Below, in pieces: positions 15,101 to 27,100 of a stretch of DNA of 64,000 nucleotides. The translations under genes and the position numbers were made by a program. The notes below the pieces were generated by a model. It saw nothing but the letters and a program-made list of their open reading frames with translations. It was not told the origin of the DNA and searched no databases. Positions within the stretch are counted from its first letter, which is position 1. Each line of letters starts with the position of its first letter. The DNA comes from Siphonodentalium dalli (taxonomy: Eukaryota > Mollusca > Scaphopoda > Gadilida > Siphonodentaliidae), in contig CP136067.1 of NCBI GenBank assembly GCA_032622095.1, positions 59,435,899 through 59,499,898 of the forward strand, read 5' to 3'.

Positions 15101-18100
15101 AGCAGATGACAGACAGATAAACAGATAATACAAGTGCAGAAGGATTCCTATTCATTGTTAGGAAATTTTCAGACAAAACGTTGAAAATTTATCTGAACAT
15201 TTCCCATAGGGAACTACTCATTAATGTGTATTTATTAAAGAAAGGTTTAACCCTTTCATGATGGGAGCAGTGCTGGTGCAGCATTAAAGATCCTGTTCCA
15301 GTGCATTTTCTTATATATGCGAGTCTCCAATAGTGAGCCTCGCATATATAAGAGAATGTACTGGCTTACAAGGTCAAGCCTTGTTAGACCAATATATTCT
15401 CTATGGGAGATTTGCATATATCAGAGAATGCATTGGTACAGGTTTTTTATTCGCAAACAATTCAGGAAGGTCCCATTATGAAAGGGTTAAAGAAAGGTTT
15501 TAGGTGGTGCAGAGTTAGCTTATTTCAGCAATGATGACCAGTCAACTTTTCCAAAAAAATAAGACTTCATAAACAAAGCTAGATTTGAAAAGCCAAAGTA
15601 TTCGTGGTGGCTTATTGGTTTATTTTCTGAAAAGGTAGTTTTTGCAATTTGTCGTACCAAAATTAATCATTTTGATGTAAAAATCTAAAGAGTGTACCTA
15701 AATTACATGACTAGGTTTTAAGATTTGTGATTTTCATAATGATGATGCGACTGCTGTTTGATTTCATTTAGTTTTTACTCTATTTGTTTCTACTAAAACG
15801 TTAGATTTGAGAATTATCTTTTTTTTGAATTCCAAAATGATCTATAGTTCAGAACAAACGTCCGGTGTACGTAACATGTAAATTGGTGTCATATCTCTAC
15901 CACCTATGGCCTGGAAGTGTCGACCTTGTGATAGAAAATCAATCTTTCCAATTGTAAGCAAACTACATGATACAGTTATGCCAATTCCATTGCTAAAACA
16001 TTAGATGAACACAGTCACACTCAAAAGACTCACAAAACCATCCAGATTATACATTTGGTACATTGACAATAAAACATAATTTATATTTCATATTTAAATT
16101 GTTTTCGACCCGATACATTAAATATATCTATTTTTTTACAGCATTCTATTTTCAATGGTGTATAATATAGAATTTGATCAAAAAAATATAATTTCTGGCT
16201 TTAAAGATGATGTGGACTTTCAGTAAATAGCTCTGTCTTATGTCATACTGTATTACTATTTGCTATTATTATCTGTCCTCCATACGTGCATGCAGTCATA
16301 TCTGGAAAATATTTGCTCACTTGCCATGAAAGATTTTAATAATGTGAATCCGATTTCAACTGTTCTGTGTGTTGTGTTTATGTCTGTGTTTATGTTTTTA
16401 TTTAGTTTGATTTCTTTAACAATTACTTTAACACAGATGTTTTATTGCCATTATGTTTACTTATGTATATAAAAGTCCCATTCATATATAAATATATATA
16501 TATATAAATGCTGTATTTATTTAACCATTTTACTACCAGTCCTGTTGTCCTCAAGAATTTTTACGATGGTTGGCAGAAATCTAAATTATTTCCAGCTATC
16601 ACAGAACTAGGAACATTTCATGATACAAGGTCAGGTGCAAGTCTGAGTTTAGGGTGCCTGTCATTTGCAGAATGAGGTCCCCAGAGGGTGAATTTAGTGA
16701 CGCTATCTCGCATAGTGGCCTAGCATCATTAAATTCACCCTCTGGGGACCTCATTCTGCATGGCCTCATCTGCAATGGGAGACATAGACTCATATTGAAG
16801 TTCCCAAATGGTGAATATTGTGATGTACACCCTTTGGGAACCTCGATTATGCAATGTGTCATCTGCCAATTTGGGGATATAGAGAGACTAAACTAAAAAA
16901 GAAATCTAAGTTTCTGTAGAAATTTGATAATAAAGAAACTTTCCAGAGAAGATGAGGCCTAAGCAGAATGAGGTCTCCAGAGGGTGAATTTAGTGATGCT
17001 AGCCCGCTCTGTGTGATAGCGTCACTAAATTCACCCTCTGGGGACCTCATTCTACAAATGACAGGCACACAAAACTCAGACTTGGTCAGGTGGGAGGGTG
17101 TTTTCTGATCCCATATCACAGATTATACCAATACCAAGTGAAAAAAATCCGAATCCATGTTTAAAGACAAATGATGACATGTTAATCATTAATATAAATG
17201 TTCAGGCTTATAAACTAGACCAAAAAAATAGAGCATCAATCAAGAGAAGGGGCCTCCCAGTTTCAATATTCACCCAATGTTTGTTATTTTATAACACAAT
17301 ATCATGGGGTGGGTCCTGCTTCTGTTGAAGAAACAATTGCACTGAAAAAAAAAAACCAATTCCTACAGTTCTAACAGTTTTCATTGTTGTTTTTGACCTT
17401 CAATTATCCATGTGATGCCATACTCAGCTCATTTATCCATGTGATGCCATACTCAGCTCATTTATCCATGTGATGCCATACTCAGCTCATTTATCCATGT
17501 GATGCCATAATCAGCTCATTTATCTATGTGATGCCATAATCAGCTCATTTATCTATGTGATGCCATAATCAGCTCATTTAATTCTTCTGGTTCTTTAAAT
17601 GTTATGATTATTGAAAGATATACAGATTTCCTGTATTAGTGTATGATGTTCATCCTAGGTATAGGTATGGAACTTCTGGAACCTGCTCATATATTAAAAA
17701 ATATATATATAAAACAGTATACTGGTATATTTCATGAAAAATTACGTTATGTGAAATACCCAAGGGGAATGAGGGTGAATACAGTAATTGTCATGGAATG
17801 GATTCAACATAAAGCATTGTGCTTGTGATCGTGATTTCTGAAAACATAATTTAACATCCTATCCCACGAGAATATGATATGTGTACCTCATGTGAACATG
17901 TTGCATACAATCTATGGAATTATTATATTAGTTTTGATTCATTATGGCTTCATGAATTCTAGTGACAACAACACTATACAGTCCAACTCCACCAGGAAGC
18001 ATCCAATACCCAATTTTCAAACAGCAATCTATTCCACCGGGAGGCTTTCAGTACCAAAATACGACATATCAACTAGACTTTCAAACAGCAAAGTTTTTTC

Positions 18101-21100
18101 GATATTTCATGACGGTGACAGTGGTGCGATAAAGGGAGGGGATAAAGTGCTTAGGGATTGACTTGGAACATCTTGATTTTCTGGTTTAATTATATAATTA
18201 AAACAGAGATTGCGCAACCATTTGGTCATCTAGCTAGGTCTAATCACCACAATTTTTTGGGGTTGTGTGTCCTAAAAATTTAAAAAACAAAACATTTTGA
18301 CCTTGCAGCGTGGAGTGTTTTCCTAACCTTATCCCCCCATGCCCTTCCCAAAAAAATTTGCCCATTTCAGCCGAACGTTATAAATGTAATCGTCCCTAAA
18401 GAACTGGGAATTTTCCACTTTGACGGATTTCTTATTTTCCAGGTCCCATTTTGAACAAAATCCTTGTATGTTTTACCTTATTAACCACATCCATTCCCTA
18501 AACCCTTTCATGATGGGAGCTGTGCTGGTGCAGCATTGAAGATCAGGTGCCAGTGAATTCTCTTAAAAATGTGAGTCTCCCATAGGGAGAGAGAATGCAC
18601 TGGCTTTCAAGGTCAAGATAAATATTGTTAGGCCAATGTATTCTCTTATATATGGGAGACTTGCATATATAAGAGAATGCATTGGCACAGGGTTTTCACA
18701 AAAATTCAGGAAGTTCCAGTCATGGAAGGGTTAAGAAATAGTTTTGTTATCTCTATGTAGTTGTAGCATGAACATCTGTATCAGTGTTGTCTAACCTGTC
18801 TGCATGCTTCTCTCATTTTTACTTTGTATAGCAGCTGTATACACGACCTTCCTCAAGGATGTCTGGGAGAGGCGTGAAGAGACAGAGGAATTCTTCGAAC
18901 CTGAGGATGGACCATGCCCACCAGCATACGAGGAAGAAGATAATCATTGTATAAAGAGTCGACCCCCGGCTCCGTTACCCGTCGATATGTACCAGTCATA
19001 TATGAATACAAAGAGCAGCAGCAACAGGTGGGTCATATTCCAATATTCTTAACCCTTTCTGTACTAAATGGATTCTACCACTTAGTTTGTAAAAGTATAC
19101 ATTGGAATGATTTATAGCAAACAACAGATAATACTGTTGCTGAAGGAGTCCTATTTATTGGAAGGAATTCAGATATGGTCATTTCCTGAACTTATTGTCT
19201 GAACATTTCCTAAGGCAACTACACGTCAATGGGTATTTATTAAAGAGAGGGTTTTAACCTTTTGAACCTGTAATGCCAAATATTTGTGTTATTCTTATTG
19301 GTGTTGAACCATTGTGTGAAAACCACCATCGGCCTATTGGACACATGTATTAATGGGCTGATGCCAATGCCGACTACATGTCGTCGGTGTAATTCTAAAT
19401 GGTCGTATGGCCTAAACATCAACTTTACAGGAGAGACAAAAAACTGAATAAAATGAGCAAAATATAGTATTGTCGAGAAATTTATCAACTGATTGGCAGT
19501 TATCTTCGCAAACGTTGTTCATAGTCCAATAGTGGAAAAAAATACTTTAAAAGCAATGTACAACATTTTGGAATTAAGACTTTGTCCATATTTCACGATA
19601 TTCGCGTCATACGATATATTTTAATTACAGATAGAAAATAAATTTATTCTATACGAGTTTTTAGTTGTATATACCAACTTAATACACCCGGAATATCGGC
19701 GAAGACAACATATTCTATAGCTCCATAAATAGCGGAGTTCACATGAGTTTCTATTTTATACGGAATGTATCAACCGAGTTCACTAAATTAAATTTGAGCC
19801 GAGGTTTATACAGAGACTCGAATATAATTCAGTGGACGAGGTTGACAAATTAGGTATAAAATAGCACAAGTCTGAGACACTTTTTATCACAGGATCAAAT
19901 AAACGTGAAGCAACGTGAGATATTCAACGAAAACAGCAACCATTAACTGCAGTGGTCGAAAGTTATTTAAAGAATGGCGTGAAGTCATGGCACGTGCTGA
20001 TATTACACGTGTGTCTGACCAATTATGTGATAAATGAACACGAGAGAGCAAGCGAGCCAGAGGGGATATCTATAGTGTTAGCGATAGAGAGAGAGGGCAG
20101 GGCGAAAGCGAGAGAGACATTCATAGAGAGAGGGGGACAGCGATAGAGAGACCGAGGGACATACGTGATTGTCAGGTGTGAGTCTGTATGGTTACATGAG
20201 CGTGGTTAGAAGTGAGTAAGAGATGGATTATTGGTTGTTGGTAATGTAATGTGCTATTATTGTTATAGCTTAATCTGTGGTAACGTGTGACTGGGAAAGT
20301 TTTAATAATGAAAACAAGAACAAAGTCTATCTGTTTCTTCATGTTCTTTTCGATTATACTGCTTGTGATACCTTTTATAATTTTTCATCCGTACCCACCA
20401 CGAAGTCATCTAGTATGGGGCGCCGTTCTCCTATTTAATACCTATTTGTGATATCAATAACTCGATTTTGTGATATCACAAGATGAATATATGATATAAA
20501 AAAATTGAATATATGATTTAAAAAAATAGTAAGCATTTTGTGATCGAATTTGTGATATCATATATTCATTTTGCGATATCAATAATTCGGATACAAAGAC
20601 TATTTATTGATATCATAAAATGCATTTGGTGACATCATACAATATTAATGATAACATAAAATGAATTTGTGATATCACAAAATTATATATTCGATTTTCT
20701 GATATCATAATATTATTTTATGATATCACAAACTTGAATTAATTTTCTCATATATTAATTTTGGGATATCACACAATGTTGAATGAATAGTGGTACAGCT
20801 ATGCCATTTCCGATTTATTGATATCTCAAAATGAACTGGTAATAGCACAAATTCATTATGATATCACATATATAATTTATGATATCACAAATTCGAATTT
20901 ATGATATCACTAGATGCTTACTATTTTGTGATATCACAAATTCGATTTTATGATATCATAAATTCATGTTATGATATCATAAATTCATGTTATGATATCA
21001 CAAAATGTTGAATGAATACTGTTACAGCTATGTCATTTCCTATTTATTGATATCTCAAAATGAATCTGTGATATCACAAAATAGGCAATAAATAGAAGAA

Positions 21101-24100
21101 CGGCGCCCCATACTCTAGTTCCCATATTAGTGTGCTACGTACATGTACTCCCGACAAAGCTGAGACTCCAAACCCAGGACATGAAAGTGCATGGTAAATG
21201 AAATAATAATATCATGTTAACTAAAACACATACTTTTCACAACTTTGAGGAATCACATAAACATATATACAGAGTAACAACGAACAATGGAAATATAATT
21301 TTGAAGTTTACGCCATGGTATTTAGCATACACTAGTCTAGTCATTGTATATCACCATATTGTCTGGTCAAATCCATCCAACCGATGTCGCCAAGCACAAC
21401 AACCTGACTTCATCATTCATCTCAATTGTGGCTGAGACTGTCATAGAACGTGTGATAATCCTTTGGAATTACAGACTTTAAGTCTTGCAGATCCTTAAAC
21501 TTTGAAGATTTTATTGGCATCTTTCCGTCGTGTAATTGTGGTAATTGGACATTGTGATAATCTGTGCTAGATCTGGAAATTTGGCGTCTAGGTCGTTTCG
21601 GTATATCTCTAAACTCGGAGGAGTAATCGAGTTTATACTCAATTCGCCCATCGGGCATGTATTTCATGCATCTTATGTCCACGACAACAGGATCTCCAAC
21701 AGCTACTCCAGGTCGAATTGACTTATAAAAGTCTAAAACTTTGAAATTCCTAAAGAAATCATACCTCAAATATTTTACGGTATATGGTTGGCTTCTCCTT
21801 GCATTGGCAATCACGTCCATTAATTATGTGGAATATAAATAAGCCTGTTCCGTTTGCTCTTTTCAATGGTGCTATGCACGGAATCAGCCTCCATCCATAT
21901 ATAGATCTGAGTATGCCCTTTTTCGAGGTATTTCTGTTGTATTATTATTTTTTTATCCATGGCGATCTTAAGTAAAGCATTTGACAGCACTGCATTCCTA
22001 TTTTGGTTTGTACATCCATCTGTGAATATAACTATTTCTTCTACAAAACTTGGCAAGTTCAATATATAATCTGTTAAGCAAGATGCGTAGGAATCAGCGG
22101 ACAGATCACCCTCTGCCTCGTGCCACAAATAACATGTAGCATCTCTGCTCTGCAGATTGTAAACAGTGTAGTTATGGCAAGTCAACTTCATCTTATAGTA
22201 CATAGCACTGGCTTGTAAAGCTGGTGACAGCAGGGCTGACTCCATGTCAGCTGTTAATACAACAAATGTTTTGTCAACCAAGGCTCTATCTTTGTCTTTA
22301 GTTTTTTCATTTCTCGCTTCCCGTTTTTTTCTTTGATGATTTTCATACTCATCCTTAGTTATATTTCCAGCGTTGAATGAACAGCACACGTCACACTGGT
22401 CCTTCTTAGGTTTAAATATTCCTATGTTCATTGTTTTGCATGCTTGCATAAGTGTGCCCTTAGAATTCTTTTCTGTTGTAACTTTTGTTTTCAAATATTC
22501 TCTATATAGCTCGGCAAATGAACGGAATGTCGGCTCTAAATATACCTTTGATGTAGAGGCTCGACAATAATGCGATTCAAGTTTTGGTAACGACTCGAGA
22601 AACCGTATAGCGCGACTCAATTCAGGCCCTGGCGAATCCGGCTCGGGGCGAGCTTTAACTGATCTTGGAGGGGTGGGAACACCGCAATCATTAGCCAATT
22701 TTATCCACCCATACACTATCTTTTCTCCAACTCCTAAAGTCGAAAGAAACATAGATTTACATACAGTTTTCAAACTTTGATCCTCGCGTTTTCGTAACTG
22801 GTAAGAGAATGAGTGACCTTTACGTGATCCTCTTTTATTATTTAGACACAGAGTTTGGAAGACCAATCCACACACGAATGTCTTTTTCGCGTTCCAGTCC
22901 ATCTCAGTCCAGAAGGAAGAAAACATTGCGTTCCTGTCATCGTCATCAAAATAAGAACATTCCTTTGTCTGTTTACATCTGTTCGTACACCCGCGGGGTC
23001 CTAAAGACCTTTTAGGTCGCTCATTTGTAAACTTCCATCCTTCCGAGCATCGTTTTGTTCCGTGATATTCTTCTCCCAACATTCGCATCTTTTTGTTCGT
23101 ATTCTATTTCCATGATTGCGGTTTAGGTATTTTGTTTCGTCTTTTTCTTTTTCCATCCCTCCGTGGACTGTCGCTCCCGCTACCAGATGAACTCTGATTA
23201 TCATATACATTGACACCAGATGTCAGGTAAGTATGGTCTGTAGCTGGTTGTTTGTTTTCATCTGGGGACCAGTCTGGATCATTATCACTATCATCCAGGA
23301 ATGGAATCTGCACTACTACATGTATATAGATGCTCTTCGTCCTCCAGGCAAGCTAAATTCGCGTTATCAACTAGCTCGTTAGCTAGTGTTATTGTTTTAC
23401 CCTGAATTAAATATCGAACTGGAATAGCTGATGGTGGCTGATATGGCACTGTATCAGGATGCTCAGGAGAATCGCCCACATGTGCCATGTGTCCAAGTAG
23501 CGTGGAGTGCTCAGGGTCCTCGGTGCGAACTACCTCTTCACATACTTGCTCTCCATCCGGGAATACAGTTATTATTATACCCCCACTTTCGAAGAAAATG
23601 GGGGGTATACTGGATTGACTGCGTCCGTCCGTCACGCTTTCTCCGTCCGTTTCTCCGTCCGTCCGTCCGACCTCATAACTTGAACAACTATGAACCGATT
23701 TCAATAATTTTTTGTATGCAATCTCCTTAGGACGGTCTCTCCGCATGATGCTAATTGCGGTCCGACTTTTTTTTCTTCATGTTACGCCTCTTTTTCGACT
23801 TATTCTGTCCGACTTAATAACTTTAACAAATATGAACCGATTTCAATAATTTTTGGTATACATGCTTCTCACAATACCCTCTCTACATGATGCGGCTAGG
23901 GATTGGCTCAGACTGTTTTTCGTAATATAACACCTCATTTTTGACTTATTTTGACTTAGAAAATTCTGTCTGACTTAATAACTTTAACAAATATGAACCG
24001 ATTTGAATAATTTTTTCTGTACAAGCTTCTTGTGACACCATATCGATATTATTAGTCCGAATTTTTCTTTAAAGTTAAAAATCTTTTTGGTTGAGTTTAC

Positions 24101-27100
24101 GGATAATGCGGGTTGAATTTGCCATGGTGGGGGTATGCTAGCACTCGAGTGCACACCTCTTGTTGTATCTACTTGACGGTCGAGTGTCCAGGTAGGTTCT
24201 GATGTTTCATTTGATTCTGCTATACATCTGTCACGACTACACGATGCACTGGCAGACGGGGTTTGTTGACGGGACATTTCCACAAGCCGCTTCCCTCTGA
24301 ATAGTTGGAAGTCAGCATTAACACGTTGAGTGCCGGAAATCAATTAGTAATCTCGCCAGTTTGCCAAATCGTGGCAAGATAGATACCCGTAGTAGACCAT
24401 AATTTGGCTTCAATGAAGCAAGAATTGGACGACGTCGCGACTTTAGATGACAGAAACGGCGATTGATAGTACTACGAGATAACTCGTAGCCGGCAATGGC
24501 GGAAGGAATTTGGGTATTCCCACCACCAGTGCCAACTACGAGTTATCTCGTAGACACAATTGGACACGTTGGAGCAACAAATATGAAGTAGAATGTAACC
24601 CAAACAAGTTATTTTGGTGGTCAGCATATTTATGGAGGTGTGTCTGTCCTTGTGGTGGTTATAGCTCGTTATATAGTTATATTATGGCTGATGCACGCTG
24701 GAGCAAATTACTTATATGAGCATGCATGGCTACAGACGGTGAATCCTACGTGGAATCGGGTGAACTTGTTTCCTGTGAGGATGAGTTTATTTCGTCAATG
24801 ACTACGAGCATGCATCTTTACGAGCATGCATCTTCTGTTGTTTCGGGCATTGTAAGTTATCTCCCATATAGCCTGATTTTGGCCTATGCTAGGGTTCCAA
24901 AGTACAGTCCGAAATAATAGTGTAGGAATAATTGTCAGCACAAAATAAAAGCAACGATGCAACAGTAGCCAAATAGATCACTGTACACTCATGAGTGTGC
25001 TACATGTAACGATTCCATATCATCCATACGTCTGGAAATAAGTTACCCTTACCCCAAACCTCTATGCTACACAAAAACATTTATCCGTACATACATGTGG
25101 AACAGCTCGATGAACTGCATGACGTCTAGAGTACGGGTTTTTTTTTTGCTTTCCATTGTCCAACACGTTCGGAAGAGGGTACAATGTAGCTTTGGGGAAT
25201 AGTTCCGCTTTACTTGAATTATAAATAATAAAATACCTAGCCCCCAAATGGAGCCGCACAGTGTAGGCCTATTCCAAAAACAACTGCTGTGTCCCCTAAT
25301 AATGAGATAATGGTAGCATCAACGTGCGTAACGTCATGGATTATCCGCTTATTTTGTATTGGATGCGTCCATTCGCACGTGCGTGAGAGGGAACATATTT
25401 GGCAGGCCTGTGTGACGCGTGTGGGTGGTTGTGCGAAGTTTCAATGTGTTGAAACACAACGATGTAACCATTCCTCGAAACTGCCTTCGCATGTTTGTAC
25501 ATTGTGAATATCCACCCCCCCCTGATTGTGTTTGCAAGCGTGCATGCACATTATCAGTCTATTGAATACCAAAAACCCAGTCCAATTACCCACACATGAC
25601 TGCCTCTGGTGGTCACTCAGTGAGACAGTGTCAGCTGTATTCACTCACAACTGGATCATTTTGAGTAGAATATATGTGCTCATGGTGCTCACCTCTGTTG
25701 AACAATGCAAGGAGAGCCAAACTATTTATTTTATAAAATCACTGTTCTGATGTCCCGAGGCGGGTTTTCGTGGTGCATCGACCTATTCCACTGCTTCCGT
25801 TTGTAGGTTACACGACATGGAAACCACTACGAGATAACTCGTAGTGGCAACCTGCGAAGGTTGCGTACTACGAGATAACTCGTAGTGGCACTCAACGTGT
25901 TAACAGCCATTCTTGCAGTTTGGGTGGAATTTCCACTCCAATTGGGAATAGTCGTCTCCTCGTCTTTCCACCACAATGTAGCGAGGGGTTGTTTGGCTGA
26001 ATATAGAATAATAGATTGTCTCTATGAAGGAAAAACTCTGTCTCGAAAAGTCCCCATGTTCCCTGGAGGCAATTTGTCTGAGAACCGGCTGTATCGGCAC
26101 TATCCTGGTATCAGATCGACTGCGATTCCATTGGGATGCCATATAATCCTGCGGGAGAGCACAAAATAACACATTCCAGTTGACCTGAATGCATTGTTGT
26201 TTGTGGAGATGGGGACCTATGTATAGCTATAGCAAATGAAAGCCAGTTCAGCGTGTTCGTATGCAATTCAAGTGTTGTAAGTGCATCGAATTCATTTATG
26301 AAAGGCATTTAGCCACAAGACTGATCGCGAATTACATATATTTATCCAGAAAAGGAATTTGTTTTATTTGCAGAATAGTATTATTTTGTTTCAGTAAAAC
26401 GATGAATTAAATATATTTGATTTAAGGGGACTAGAGGACTTTGTGATGAGTACATGTGAAAATTAGAATAAATATCAAGCAGTACCATCGAAAAAATCAT
26501 GATAAAATATATAGATTTCATTCATATTTCCATTAATAAATGTCAACAGTAACTAGATATTGCCTGTCGACATCTATGTTATATGAACAAAACAGTGTCT
26601 GTTTATCACACTGTTAGCCTGCAGTACAATTACGTAACAATTACAATTACGTAACACTGATTTCAGCCTGCGATATTTCATGACTGGAGTATTTTAATAG
26701 ATAATAAGAACAAAGTCTATCTGATTTACCTTGTTCTTTTCGATAATACTTGGTTTGATACTATTTAAATGTTTTCACGAGTAACCACCACGATATCATC
26801 TAGACCCTTTAACTCTTCTTACATGTTTAAGATATATGATATACAGTTGCAAATGCCAACAGTTATACATCACAGTCACAAACCAGTGTCCAGGTAGAGA
26901 ACGGTTAATCGTTTATTTAAGAAATGAGTCCTAAATGAATGTCGTGGGAGTGTGTGTTATTGTGGGATACGGCGATGTGGTTGTTCGGGGTTCCATAAAT
27001 GTACCCCGAAAGACCAAATTGCCGTATATCTCCCAATAACACACACTCACACGACATTCATATCTTATATTTATTTATTCCCATAATATATGAGTGAATT

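Noticed and set aside
16599-17119. Three similar frames with repeated MRSPEGEFSDA peptides
   Set aside because: They are translations of the GAATGAGGTCCCC hairpin arms of the MITE at 16638, read on both strands, not a protein repeat.
17396-17580. CRISPR-like array
   Set aside because: The 29-bp units are head-to-tail with no spacers, and the genome is eukaryotic.
20303-26813. Direct repeats at 20303 and 26699 as LTRs of a retrotransposon
   Set aside because: Similarity lasts about 110 bp only, further copies lie elsewhere (3655, 55680), and nothing between them encodes gag, protease or reverse transcriptase.
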